64,000 nt of DNA from Cupriavidus sp. D39 (GTDB lineage: Bacteria > Pseudomonadota > Gammaproteobacteria > Burkholderiales > Burkholderiaceae). Below, one piece after another: positions 1 to 9,853 of this stretch (its first letter is position 1; each line of letters opens with the position of its first letter). The translations under genes were made by a program, and so were the position numbers. The notes under the pieces are model-generated. The model worked only from the letters and a program-made list of their open reading frames with translations. It did not search any database and was not told the origin of the DNA. The DNA lies in assembly GCF_026627925.1 (NCBI RefSeq), contig NZ_JAPNLE010000009.1, forward strand, positions 3,100,001-3,164,000. Direction: 5' to 3'.

Positions 1-2
1 GT

Positions 3-287
3 CCGGTCTATCACCGCTTGCCAGACCGTATCCGCGCCCATGCGGCGATCTGCTTCATGGCACTGATTCTGTATCGGGTGATGCGGATGCGCTTGCAGGC
101 CGCCAACAGCGAGTTGTCGCCCGCGCGAGCCCTTACCATGCTCAATCGCATTCAGCACCACCGCATCGTCTTCGACCAAACCAAGTCCGTGGCAGGGCTC
201 TCGACCATCAGTCAGGAGCAGGCCCGGGTTTTCTCCGCATTGAAGGTTCGCAAACCAGTCAAAACGAGCCAACTGACTCTCTTGTAG
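3..287 (+). CDS. IS transposase, C-terminal fragment (cut by window edge)
   Basis: The frame is already open at the window start and ends with TAG at 285-287, so only about 94 C-terminal residues are seen. The sequence resembles the end of IS1634/IS4-type DDE transposases, with a VYHRLPDRIRAHA segment and a basic ALILYRVMRMRL helix; this is recognition from memory, not a search. The rest of the element, including the catalytic core, lies left of the window. Just after the stop, TGGAGC and GCTCCA flank 12 bases (about 288-311) and may belong to the element's end. I see no other gene in 312-584. Confidence 0.6.
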   Translation, partial: PVYHRLPDRIRAHAAICFMALILYRVMRMRLQAANSELSPARALTMLNRIQHHRIVFDQTKSVAGLSTISQEQARVFSALKVRKPVKTSQLTLL

Positions 288-584
288 TGGAGCGTTTTGC
301 AGTCGGCTCCAATCAAATCAAAGACTTACGCTTCTAACTGTCGAACTCGGGGGGCAGTCGCCCCTCGCCTCCATCGATCGCATGTTGCGTGCCGCCCAAC
401 CGCGGCCAGCATGCGTGTCTGCAGTTCTCCAACAGGTTTTACCCGGAAAAGTGGCGGCGCATCCGCTATTGGCGGCCCCATGCGGATGGCATGGTCCATG
501 CGATTAAGGGTTCAGAGCCCGGCGCCGATGCTCGTTTTCTTCCCACCTCCCCACCCGGAGCCATCGCTCCATTGGAGAACCGTC

Positions 585-971
585 ATGAAGATCAACCGTT
601 ATGAACCACGAGAGAGTCGGCCCCGTTCGCGTTTGCAGGAAGCGATACGCATGCTGCAGCGAGGTGTCCTGTTGATGCGCGTGCTCGCGATGTGCGCGAA
701 CAGCATCGCCTATGCCCAACCCGTCGCGCCGGCCCAGTCATTGGTCGCGCCCGAGCAGACGTTCGCGCCGGGCTACCTGGAGGCCGTCTCCACCGGTTAT
801 GACAACGGCCAGGCGCTGCAAGGATCAGAGGGCATGGCGCCGGTGCGCTTGCCGCATTCACCCGCCACGCAGATCCGTCCGTCCCCCGCGCCGTCCACAC
901 CGGCCCCGGCTGCTGCAAATCCGGCGGTGGTTCCGGTTTCGCAAAAGTCGCGCCGCGAGCAGCCGCAGTGA
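585..971 (+). CDS. Small exported hypothetical protein
   Basis: The product is 128 residues and I do not recognise it. I chose ATG 585 because GGAGA precedes it by a few bases; the frame is open further upstream but that stretch reads as Arg/Pro-rich noise. Residues 24-45 form a hydrophobic stretch ending in SIAYAQP, which looks like a signal peptide with an unusually long basic N-terminus. A later ATG at 675 would give a more ordinary signal peptide. The mature part is short, Pro/Ala-rich and ends with a basic tail, suggesting an unstructured periplasmic protein. It stands alone, so context gives no function. Confidence 0.4.
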   Translation: MKINRYEPRESRPRSRLQEAIRMLQRGVLLMRVLAMCANSIAYAQPVAPAQSLVAPEQTFAPGYLEAVSTGYDNGQALQGSEGMAPVRLPHSPATQIRPSPAPSTPAPAAANPAVVPVSQKSRREQPQ

Positions 972-1169
972 GCTGTGATCAACGACGAGCGCCCTGCGCG
1001 GGCGCACCACGTAGCGTCGGCATGCGCTACAGGCAATGCCGCACCCCCATGGCCGAGCGGTCAATCGTGCCTGCCGAACTGCAGCCAGCCTTGGGCCCTG
1101 AGACATGCGGGAAGCCGCCTGCCGTTCCGGCGCAGCGCGGCCTCGTCATCATCACGCTCGGTGGCGTTG

Positions 1170-2483
1170 CTATCGATTGGCTGCGAGGTGGTCGGCCAAT
1201 GCCTGGAAGGCTGGATAGCTGGTCGTATTGGACTGCTCGTTTCCGGCCACCGGATGGGAGGCGAACCGAGCGATCACCATCTCGGCTCTGGGGTCGATGT
1301 AGATCGCCTGGCCATGAACGCCGCGCGCCGAGAAGGCGCCATCGGCGTTATGGCTGACCCACCACATGTCGCGATAGCTCCCGCCGGGCATTGTCGCATT
1401 GCCGGCTTTGGCGAACTTGGCCTTGTCGCCGCCGTTTTGGATGTCGTCGACCACGGACTTGGGCACGATCTGCTGACCATTGAACCGCCCACCCAGGCGC
1501 ATCATTTCGCCAAAGCGGGCCATGTCGCGCAGGGTCGGGTTGAAGCCGCCCCCGGCGAACTCCGTTCCAACGCTGTCGACCAGCATGTAGGCGTCTTGCT
1601 CCACCCCCAGTTTTTGCCAGATGCGCTCGGACAGCACCTCGCCCACTGACTTGCCGCTGACGCGCCGGATCAGCCAGCCTATCACGTCTGTATTCACGGT
1701 CTTGTAGGCAAAGGCATCACCATGCTCGCCCTCCTTCTTCAGGGTTTCCAGGAAACCGTAGAACGAGGTTGGGCCGTTGTAGCCAGGCGGGCGTGGGAAC
1801 ACGCCTCCGGCCCGCACGTGTTGCCAGATTTCGGCATTCGGATCTGCGTAGTTCTCCGAATACTTGACGCCGACCGTCATGTCCAGCACCTGGCGGACCG
1901 TCGCGTCGCCGTAGGCCGTGTCCTTGAGCTCGGGGATGTATTTGGAGACCAGCGCGTTCTCGTCGAGCTTGCCTTCGGCCACCAGCATCGCCCCCAGCGT
2001 GCCGAAGAACGATTTGGTTACCGACATGGCCGTGTGTGGCTGGCGCGAGTTCATGACACCAAAGTAGCGCTCATAGACGATCTGGCCCTTGTGCAGCACG
2101 ACGATCGCATCGGTGTAGTTGGCCTCGAGCGACTGCGCCCAGGTCATCGTGTCCGTGCGCCCCAGCGGCGTGAACGTGATGCCGTCGATGTCGGTGCGCT
2201 CGGCGCGCGGCAATGCCGACGGTGTGCCGTCACCGCGCCTGACGTTGGTGTTGGGCACGAGTTGGCGGAAATTGGCGAACGACCAGCGCGTCTGCGGGAA
2301 CGCGTAGAGCGTCATGTCCGCTTGCCGGATCAGCTTGTCCGCCGGCGGCGGCGAACCGGTCATCCAGCCCATCTTTACAGGGTCCGAATCCACGGCGCTG
2401 AGCGGCGGACGAGCGATTTGCGCCTGCGCGATACTCGTGCTGCACGCAGCAGACAAGACAGCGAGGATGGATTTGAGCTTCAT
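1170..2483 (-). CDS. Serine hydrolase, class C beta-lactamase fold (6-aminohexanoate-dimer-hydrolase-like)
   Basis: The 437-residue protein has the beta-lactamase/transpeptidase-like layout. The nucleophile motif is S-V-T-K at about residue 154, a Tyr of the Y-x-N region lies near 208 (KYSEN), and a late V-H-G-Q motif stands where KTG-like boxes sit. Members include esterases, EstB-type enzymes and NylB-type 6-aminohexanoate-dimer hydrolases. The long N-terminal region and overall shape recall the NylB group, but the substrate cannot be read from sequence. I chose MKLKS at 2483 because it begins a good signal peptide ending SIAQAQ and has AGGAG upstream. It lies 46 bp downstream of the mlrC-like gene and is probably cotranscribed with it. 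Confidence 0.8.
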   Translation of the reverse strand: MKLKSILAVLSAACSTSIAQAQIARPPLSAVDSDPVKMGWMTGSPPPADKLIRQADMTLYAFPQTRWSFANFRQLVPNTNVRRGDGTPSALPRAERTDIDGITFTPLGRTDTMTWAQSLEANYTDAIVVLHKGQIVYERYFGVMNSRQPHTAMSVTKSFFGTLGAMLVAEGKLDENALVSKYIPELKDTAYGDATVRQVLDMTVGVKYSENYADPNAEIWQHVRAGGVFPRPPGYNGPTSFYGFLETLKKEGEHGDAFAYKTVNTDVIGWLIRRVSGKSVGEVLSERIWQKLGVEQDAYMLVDSVGTEFAGGGFNPTLRDMARFGEMMRLGGRFNGQQIVPKSVVDDIQNGGDKAKFAKAGNATMPGGSYRDMWWVSHNADGAFSARGVHGQAIYIDPRAEMVIARFASHPVAGNEQSNTTSYPAFQALADHLAANR

Positions 2484-2529
2484 GCTTTGTCTCCTGTTGT
2501 GCCTGCATGCCAACCGCGAGCGCGGCGGC

Positions 2530-4007
2530 CTAGATGTCGTCGAGCGGATAGATCGGCCGCCGTACGTGCTCGAAGGTCAGCTTGCCGAAGTCGGAAGTCG
2601 TCACGCCGATGCTGTCGCACTCGAAGACATGCGCCGCCAGGTCGCCAAAGCCAGCGCGCCAGTGAACGCGGCTCTTCATTACCAGGAATTTCTTCCGCGC
2701 GGGATCGATGCCAAGGGCATGGAAGCAACTGAGGTCGAAGGGCTCCATATGCGAGGAGACCACGATGACCTGGACGGTATCGGCATCCAGCACCACCGTC
2801 TTGCCGGTGCTCACTTCCACGCCCGCGCTCATGGGACCGCTCAGACGGAAGCGCCCATCGCTGATCAGCCGCACGCGTGCGCTCAGCCGCAGGGGTTCAT
2901 TGCGATCTCCCGTTGCCGGCAAGGCGCAGCGCCCCCCAAGCGCGAGGGAGACCTCATTGCCGATGCCGGCCAGAATGGCTTCTTCGACGGCAATGGGATC
3001 GTGGATCGCATAAAAGACGGCGTCCTTGAGTTCCTGCCGCAGAACCTCCCGGAGCACCGCGGTGGTGTCCATGGTGCCGCCCGATGCAACATTGTCGCAG
3101 TGGTCCAGTAACACGACCGGACGGCCGTCGGCTGCCTTGGCGCGGGCAACGGTTTCGGCCAGCGGTGCGCCGTGATAGAGAAATTCGGCGCGCTGGTCCC
3201 ATGCCTGGTCCAGCAGCGCCTGGCAGGCCTCGCGGGCGCCGTCGGCGTCGCCATCGGCGCAGATGACTACGGACAGACCGGCATTGCGGACATCGGCATG
3301 CGGAAAAGCAGTGAACAGCGAGGCGGCGAGGATGCTGTCCCCGGCCTGCTCGAGCGCGATGCACGATGCCTGCAAAGACCGGTTGGGCTCGCCATGGGTG
3401 CCCTGGCGCATCACATGCGGCAGCATGGGCCGGTTGTCCCATGCCAGCACCGGACGGACTTTCCCTGGATGGCACGGCACAGCAGTTCCGCGGCACGCTT
3501 GCCGGCGGCCGCCATGTCGACGTGCGGGTAGGTGTGGTATCCGGTCAGCACGTTGGCGCGGGCGACCATCTCCGGATAGAGGTTGGCATGCATGTCGAGC
3601 GCGACGCCGATCAGCGTGTCCGGCTGCACCTCCCGCAGGCGCCGCAGCAGTTCGCCCTCGCCGTCCTCGAAATCGGGCGTCACCATGGCACCGTGCAGAT
3701 CCAGCAGGATGCCGTCGAACGCCTGGCTGGCCGCCGCCTCCACGATCATCCCGCAGATGCGCTCGTAGGCCTGCGGATCCACCGGCCCGCTTGGCGACGC
3801 CTCTGCCACCACCGGCACCACCATCTGGGCGCCATGGCGTTGCGCCACTTCGATGAATCCGCCGAGCGCGGTGCCTGTGCCGCGCCGCGCGGCGATCGCC
3901 TCGGCGCCGCTGAGGATCGCGCCTTCGCGGAAAAAGCGCTGGAACGGCGTGGGAACCGGTGAAAAGGTATTGGTCTCGTGTTTGAACGAGGCAAGCAGCA
4001 GCCGCAT
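2530..4007 (-). pseudogene. MlrC-like metallopeptidase (microcystinase C family), single frameshift
   Basis: Two frames join into one 492-residue protein. The first starts at ATG 4007, preceded by a clear AGGAG. It carries HETNTFSP near residue 10, DLHGAM and DMHAN, the conserved metal-site region of the MlrC/DUF1485 family. The second frame has the family C-terminal domain, including LLDHCDNVASGG. They meet at about 3470, where restoring one base to an AAA run (minus strand) continues the frame. The family is named for the last hydrolase of microcystin degradation, but most soil homologues act on unknown small peptides or amides. Its neighbours are a MarR regulator and a secreted-type hydrolase. 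The break could be a sequence error. Confidence 0.75.
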
Positions 4008-4177
4008 CGTTTCTCCTTCTGTTGAGATGGTTTCAGCGTCAGGCGACGCGCTCAGGCTGGCGCCTGCGGCGGTTGCGGCCAGGATCGTTGTGCTGGACCA
4101 GGGCATCCGGCACCAGTGGGAATGGCTGGCGGAACGATGGATGGAACATGGATACCCCCGGCTGGGAATTGACGAAT

Positions 4178-4660
4178 CTATGCGGCCCGCTTCGGCTTGG
4201 CGCTGCCGGTGTTCTTTGCGTGGTGTTCGAGCGTGTCCGTCAGCTTGTCGATGCAGCGGTTAAAGGTCTTGAGCTCCGACTCGGTCAGGGTGCCAAGCAA
4301 AGCCTCTTCGAGCGTGTTGCCGCGCGCATACGTCCGCTTCACCATGCTTTTTCCCTCGGCGCTCAGGAACAGATTGATCTGCCGGGCATCGAGTTCTCCG
4401 ATCTCGCGGTACAGGAGCCCTTTCTTGACAAGAGCGCTGACGATCTTTGACACCATCGTCTTTTCGAGCAAGGACAGCTCGATAAGCCGGCTCAGTGTCA
4501 GCCCGGGTTCCAAGGCAACCAGCCGCAGCACGCGCAAATCCCGCACCGTGACGCCGAACTCTTCTTCGTAGTACTTCGTTCCCGCCGCTTTGCTCAACTC
4601 GCTCAACCGGTCCAACCGGAACGACAGGTACTCGAGGATGGGATGGTCAGAAGACGACAT
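4178..4660 (-). CDS. MarR-family transcriptional regulator
   Basis: The protein is 160 residues, the normal MarR length. A winged helix-turn-helix spans about residues 35-100, with the LTLSRLIELSLLEKTMVSKIV helix pair and a wing around GELDARQ; dimerisation helices flank it. The C-terminus is basic (KPKRAA). It lies 170 bp upstream of the mlrC-like gene on the same strand, so it probably controls that gene and the hydrolase. The 170-bp gap is where its operator would be expected, but I could not pick out a convincing palindrome there. The ligand is unknown. Confidence 0.85.
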   Translation of the reverse strand: MSSSDHPILEYLSFRLDRLSELSKAAGTKYYEEEFGVTVRDLRVLRLVALEPGLTLSRLIELSLLEKTMVSKIVSALVKKGLLYREIGELDARQINLFLSAEGKSMVKRTYARGNTLEEALLGTLTESELKTFNRCIDKLTDTLEHHAKNTGSAKPKRAA

Positions 4661-5064
4661 GGAGGAATAAAGGAGTCAGTGGATATCGACAATAGATTCT
4701 CCATGCATTAGTTGCTCGGTGCAACTAAGGACAAACACTTAGCGGTGGGGACAGCCTGGCACTTCATTTTTTTCTTGATCGATCTGCATTCTCATTCAAA
4801 AACAGCCATACCGATATCATCGGTGTCATCGATTATTGTTGAAATAAATCCCTGATTCCTGGACTCTCTTTTTCTCTCACGCAGTCGATACCGAACTTGG
4901 TGAGTCCCTGGGCCCTTGAAATGGGATAGTGCCAGTGCCAGGGAAATAGGTCGAATTCTCCGAACGCGGGCCTCTTGACCCCCTGTATGGCCGCTTGGGC
5001 CAGAAGGCGTGTGGCATGTAGTCCACCTCCGGATTCAGTTTTTAGCTGCCTTTGCGCTGTAAAA
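4661..5064. other. Non-coding stretch between the MarR gene and a terminator
   Basis: No believable coding frame lies on either strand. The stretch is clearly more AT-rich than its surroundings, notably at 4760-4880. It probably contains the MarR promoter at its left end and disrupted chromosomal sequence next to the island. Confidence 0.5.
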
Positions 5065-5097
5065 ATGAAAAAGCCGACTCAAGGTCGGCTTTTTCAT
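5065..5097. terminator. Bidirectional rho-independent terminator (former tRNA-Ala terminator)
   Basis: A perfect 14-bp stem (ATGAAAAAGCCGAC against GTCGGCTTTTTCAT) encloses the 5-base loop TCAAG. A and T runs on opposite sides let it work both ways. It lies 72 bp left of the island's left repeat. Before island insertion it would have stood just downstream of the tRNA-Ala gene, which is transcribed leftward, so it was probably that gene's terminator. Confidence 0.85.
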
Positions 5098-5169
5098 CAG
5101 GCAAGCATATCCTTGCACCCGGCGCAAAAATATCGTGCCGGTCTCAAGTGCGTTGTTGTACAGCGAAAC

Positions 5170-5184
5170 TGGTGGACCGAAGGA
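5170..5184 (+). repeat. Left attachment-site repeat
   Basis: TGGTGGACCGAAGGA matches the tRNA-Ala 3' end at 42308-42322 exactly and in the same orientation; the match stops on both sides. This is what site-specific integration into a tRNA gene leaves behind. Confidence 0.75.
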
Positions 5185-5244
5185 CTACCAAACAAGTGCC
5201 GTAAACCCGCATAAACAGGGCATTTATAATTTCCAGGTTCCGTA

Positions 5245-5265
5245 GATGCCCCCAAAGTTGCCCCC
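5245..5265 (+). promoter_or_regulatory. Probable integrase arm-type sites, left end
   Basis: GATGCCCCC (5245-5253) and GTTGCCCCC (5257-5265) lie about 60-80 bp inside the left end. The same 9-mers recur at the right end (42174-42204). Direct repeats placed like this inside both ends fit arm-type binding sites for the integrase N-terminal domain. This is inferred from position and repetition. Confidence 0.5.
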
Positions 5266-5554
5266 GAAACTTCTCGCGGTGGTATTGGCCCAAGAAACCT
5301 AAGCATTCCGGGAAGCAGCAGCAATAGGCATCCCACCCAGGGCCTGACGGTGACCGAGCACGAGCGGACGGGCCCGTCCGCGGGCACAAATGCGCTTAGT
5401 GGTGGCTTGGCAGCTAGCAGGGTTTTCCTAAGGCTACATCGCGCCGGCATTGGGGTGCCGTACAATACACTTAGCGGAGCCCCATCCTGACCACGGGGCC
5501 GGCTTTCATTTGCGACGTGCTCGATCCCAAGCAGAGTGGGCACTGAGCCCAATC

Positions 5555-5950
5555 CTATTCAGAGGCCTCTAGAAAGCTGCGTAGGCGGCGCTCAAGTTTG
5601 TCTCGGTCTTTGAGTTCGCATTCCCACACGATATGAATTTGCCAGCCGATTGCAGTCAAGCGTTCGATGGCGGCCGCATCCCTTTCACGATTGCGAGCGA
5701 TCTTGGCAAGCCAGTAGGTCGAGTTTGTTTTAGGCACACGTGCTCCTCGAGGGCAATCGTGCCCATGCCAAAAGCAACCATGGACAAATATCGCTTTGCG
5801 GCGCCCGATGAACGCGAGGTCGGGCGAACCGGGCAAATCTTGACGGTGCAACCGAAAACGGAAACCGAGTGAATGCACGATTCGCCGCACGATAAGTTCG
5901 GGGCCCGTGTTCTTTGACTTGACTGCTCGCATGATCGTCGCGCGATCCAC
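5555..5950 (-). CDS. vsr: Very short patch repair endonuclease Vsr
   Basis: The 131-residue protein opens with the family signature MDRATIMRAVKSKNTGPE. It carries PGSPDLAF with the catalytic Asp, FVHGCFWHGHDC with the zinc-binding Cys/His cluster, and a conserved WECEL near the C-terminus. Vsr nicks 5' of T in T:G mismatches that arise when 5-methylcytosine deaminates, and is normally paired with a C5 methyltransferase. It diverges from the methyltransferase gene across 131 bp, so both probably share a control region. Length and motifs look complete. Confidence 0.95.
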   Translation of the reverse strand: MDRATIMRAVKSKNTGPELIVRRIVHSLGFRFRLHRQDLPGSPDLAFIGRRKAIFVHGCFWHGHDCPRGARVPKTNSTYWLAKIARNRERDAAAIERLTAIGWQIHIVWECELKDRDKLERRLRSFLEASE

Positions 5951-6081
5951 ACGTCAACCTCCTACTAAGCGGTTACATACAAAAGAAGAGACTGAAGCAA
6001 TCCTTTGGCTTAGAATATGTTACAAAAAGTTGGCGAAGTGATTAGCGTGGCACATGGCAGGGGTCGAACATATGGCGAAAA

Positions 6082-7260
6082 ATGAAACATAAATTCAGTT
6101 TTTACGAGTTTTTCGCTGGTGGAGGTATGGCCCGCGCAGGTCTGGGCAATGCCTGGGAGTGCCTCTTCGCTAACGACTTGGATCCTGTCAAAGCCTCAGC
6201 CTACGCCGAAAACTGGGGGAAGGACCACTTCGATGGCCGAGACATCAGCAAAGTGGCCGTGTCAGATCTCGGCGGTGAAGTTGATTTGGCTTGGGCATCG
6301 TTTCCCTGCCAAGATCTTTCTGTCGCTGGGAATGGCCTAGGAATTGGCAACGCGGATGCCAGAGCATCAACTCGATCGGGCGCGCTTTGGCCATGCCTAG
6401 AGCTTATTGAGAAACTACGGCAGCAAGGGCGCCAGCCGCCCTTGGTTGTGCTGGAGAATGTCGCGGGGCTCCTAACTTTGGATGGCGGGCGCGATTTTGC
6501 CGCGATCTGTACTAGGCTAGGCAAGCTCGGTTACCGTTACGGTGCAATCATCGTAGACGCCAAGCATTTTGTGCCACAGTCTCGGCCACGGGTATTCATA
6601 GTGGCTGTGCGCCGCGACATGCATGTACCGCGCCACCTCGACAATGGAATGGCTACGGCGAATTGGCACACTCCGCCTCTGCTTAGAGCATTTGCGAGCC
6701 TTGGCGCGAAGGCTCATAAGGACTGGATCTGGTGGGATCTAGGAATCGCTCCCAAGCTGCCGAAGAACGCCTTGATAAAGTCGATTGATAGGCGGCGCGC
6801 AGCATGGAATACGCCCGAGGAGACTGAACGACTCATTGGCATGATGGCGCCGAACCATCTCGCTCGGCTCGAGCAGGCTAAACACGCGGGATCTGCTCAG
6901 ATTGGCAGTCTCTATCTCCGCATGCGTCGTGAAGGTGAGGTGAACAAGCAACGCGTAGAAATCGCGTTCGACCCAACTTTGGGATGCCTAAGGACCCCAC
7001 GTGGCGGCGCTTCGCGCCCACGAATTATCCTGGTTGATGGCAATCATGTCAGAACGCGACTCCTATCGATTGAGGAAGCGGCGAGGCTGATGGGATTGGA
7101 TGCAGACTATGCCTTACCTGATGTTTATCATCACGCCTTCAAAATCATCGGAGATGGGGTAGTTGTGCCGGTAGTTCGATTCCTTGCGGAGCGCCTGCTG
7201 GAGCCGCTGGCACTAACGGCGCGCCGAGAAGCGCTGCAGGATAAGATCTGTGTGGCGTGA
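6082..7260 (+). CDS. druM: C5 cytosine DNA methyltransferase (DruM-like)
   Basis: All main motifs of m5C methyltransferases are present in 392 residues: FFAGGGMARAGL (motif I, AdoMet), DLDP, FPCQDLS with the catalytic Cys at about 76, LENV, QSRPRVF, and GDGVVVPVV near the end. The region between about 200 and 300 would be the target-recognition domain. The recognition sequence cannot be read. It begins a four-gene rightward operon with 25 bp before the next gene, and a divergent vsr precedes it. In type II Druantia a methyltransferase of this kind is the first gene and is thought to mark self DNA. It could also be read as an orphan methyltransferase, but the operon argues against that. Confidence 0.85.
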   Translation: MKHKFSFYEFFAGGGMARAGLGNAWECLFANDLDPVKASAYAENWGKDHFDGRDISKVAVSDLGGEVDLAWASFPCQDLSVAGNGLGIGNADARASTRSGALWPCLELIEKLRQQGRQPPLVVLENVAGLLTLDGGRDFAAICTRLGKLGYRYGAIIVDAKHFVPQSRPRVFIVAVRRDMHVPRHLDNGMATANWHTPPLLRAFASLGAKAHKDWIWWDLGIAPKLPKNALIKSIDRRRAAWNTPEETERLIGMMAPNHLARLEQAKHAGSAQIGSLYLRMRREGEVNKQRVEIAFDPTLGCLRTPRGGASRPRIILVDGNHVRTRLLSIEEAARLMGLDADYALPDVYHHAFKIIGDGVVVPVVRFLAERLLEPLALTARREALQDKICVA

Positions 7261-7285
7261 TCGCGAATAGACAAATCGAATCGCA

Positions 7286-9828
7286 ATGACTTGGAGGCCA
7301 CCGTCCACTCTTGCCGCTTGGGAACCACTATTGGTTAGGCATTTTTTAGCAATAGGTTCAGACGGTGACGCGAGCGATATTCGGTCATTCGAAGTGACGG
7401 CGAGCACGCTATCACTAGCATGCGGCGCCCCTCCTGGCGAAGAAGAGGCTGTAGAGAGGGGTTTCGGCGAGCATTTCTCGCCGACCCATTTTTGATTGAT
7501 TCTCTGCGATTTGGCTCGCAGCGCTATTCAACTCACGGCGTGCCAAACTTCTTCGCGTATCTCGCGGTGACGCTGTTTATCGATAGCCTGCTCGAGGGCA
7601 ACTATGCATCGTCTGGCGCCTTCCGAACGAAGCTCGCGAAATGGCTCGACGTTGACAACAGCTTCCAGCAACTCAAAGGAGTTGCCTGCATGTGGGAGGA
7701 GCTGGTTGGTTGGCTCGACGGGCGCATCAAAGCTGGTGAGCCATTCCGGCGTCTAGTTCTTCCGGAACAACATAGCTGGACACATATCGGCTATACGCGG
7801 CGTCTGTCGTTTCCGAATCGAACGGACATCCGGCTCATTGAGCGTTTTCTCTCAGAGCATCCTGGGGCCCTTAGCGAACCTCATATTGTACTGACCGAGT
7901 TCTGGAGAACGCTGCTCGATAGACGTGCATCCTGGGGACTGACAGTTGCTTTCGAGGAGTTTAGGCAATCTTACCTTCGCCGACGCCGCGCACTGGCCGA
8001 TCATCGTTTTTGGCGCCTACTCACTCGAGTTCGGGCGAGCCACGGTAGGTCTGAACGAAGCAATACCATTATCGAGATGATCTTCGATGAGGATGGCGAC
8101 AGGTCCTACTGCGGGCTTTCCGAATACGATGACGACCGGCGTTCCTACCGAAGTTTGGACGATGCTCTCCTGCAAGAGGCGGCGGCACGCAGCGGTAACC
8201 TCGGTGCCGCCGTCGCTCGTGGTGTGCTGTTTTTTCGGCAGTGCGGGATAGGCCGATGGATAGCAGATGCTGAACTAGGAAACTCAGCGAACGGTGTGCA
8301 TGTGGGGCTCCACGCGCGGCATTTAACTTTAGTGGGAGCTCAACTGGGTCGCCTTCTTTCCAGTTCGGGATGGTCGATTACACAGGAGCCACAGGCAATA
8401 AGAAGAGCCGAAGAGGCACTCATACGTGCACGCTTGTTAATCACCTCCGGCGAGCAAATTTTTCGGGCATCAGTGTCAAATGGCATTCGAGTCAAGGGAG
8501 CTTGGCTTGGTCGGCCAAACTTTCTTCCTACAGTTGAAGCCGATACTACTGATTTCACCGTTTCGGACAAGATGGGTGTGTCGGGTGTCCAAGCACTTCA
8601 CGTCACAGAAGGCGGCCAACTAATCACTGCCTCTCCTTTAGCTGGTTCGTATGTCGTCGAACCGGCGCTTCTGGATGGCGAAGAGCGCCCACAGTGGAGT
8701 CTTCGATTACAGTTCGCGAAAGACGCGCTCCCGCACCTTGCCATCGACGGTGCCCGTCATCGTCTGCCGCGACTCAATGACTGGTCTGGGGCTTGCTCCT
8801 CGCCGATCGTGTCTAAAAACCAAGACCCTCTCAAATGGGAAAGTGGACGAGTAGCAAGCGAAGATTTGCTCGAGGCCGTTTACGCCGATGGCGTGTCCGG
8901 TTGGGAGGAAGCTGAGCTCGTCGGTCTTATCCGTCGCGCTGGCCTTGACGTCCACCCGTGGTCGATGCTTCGCTGCCTCGGTGATGCCGGCCTTATAGAG
9001 CCGCGGCTCCGCGAAGGATGGCGGGGCCGGAGCTGGACGTTAGTCGCACCTCGTATCGTCAGGCTCCACATGGATGCCAACGAGCTTGTCTTGGTCGAAG
9101 GTGCGCTGTGTACACGGCTTGTCGAAGACTTTCAGTTGGCAGTTGATGGCTTGGGTGGAACTTGCTTCCGGCGTCTTGGAATAAGTGAGCTGTCGCCACC
9201 AACCATTGGCGCCAAAAATGTACCGGCCGAAGCACTTGCGCAGCGATTGAGCTGGCCACTAGTCAGCAACGCACGCGTAGCCGGCATTTCACCTCTCGCA
9301 TTGGAGACTGCGAACCGTCATGCTGAACTCTACCAACTGGCTTCAATTTGGGACTGGGATCAGCGCCGCTTCAAGGATCATGCCACGGGACATAGCCCCG
9401 TCCGACTCACACGGCGTATCCATCCGGGTGGTAGGGACCATGACATATTTCGGGTCGAGCATCATGGTCAATCGATAAATTATTTGTCGCGTACTGCGGC
9501 GATATGTGCAGCACATGCAGCTGCGTCGGTCCCCTTGTTCGAGATACGCGAGAATAGGTTAGTTCGTCTCGCGCACGATGGCGGCGTACCAGACGCTCTC
9601 GCGACCGACTTGCGGCGTCGACGAATTAGGACGGCGGGACCGATTGACGATGCGTACGCCTACCCAGCAACGGAAAGCGATGCTAAATGGCTTGCCTCAT
9701 TGCTCCCTGGATGTGTGGCAGGCATATTGTCCGCTCCCAAATACGATGCAGGTCAGGTTATCTCTACGGCGCGTAGGTCTGCCGGACGATTGCGACCCCT
9801 GTGGCGTGGGGGACGACTCCTTTTATGA
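7286..9828 (+). CDS. druF: Druantia type II DruF-like protein (one frameshift)
   Basis: A frame from ATG 7286 ends at 7495 and a second frame continues to 9828. Adding one T to the TTT at 7474-7476 joins them into 847 residues (HFLADPF). I recognise no enzyme motif and no Walker box. A winged-helix-like stretch (DLLEAVYADGVSGWEEAEL through LGDAGLIEPRLREG) lies at about residues 530-580, so DNA contact is possible. The DruF name rests on its place between a methyltransferase and the DruG/DruE-like genes and on its size, so homology is not shown. It starts 25 bp after the methyltransferase stop. Confidence 0.6.
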
Positions 9829-9853
9829 TTTGCGATAGTTGAGGTATGGATCG

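Noticed and set aside
297..584. Upstream extension of the small exported protein's frame
   Set aside because: The extra 96 codons are Arg/Pro/Ser-rich without domain character and the ribosome-binding site is at 585.
4020..4175. Signal-peptide-like leftward codons upstream of the mlrC-like gene
   Set aside because: A stretch like ILAATAAGASLSASPDA suggests a lost exported gene, but no start or continuation could be supported.
5097..5552. Leftward 151-codon frame at the island's left end
   Set aside because: It runs across the attachment repeat and arm sites, has no ribosome-binding site and reads as low-quality sequence; no gene is supported in 5185-5554.
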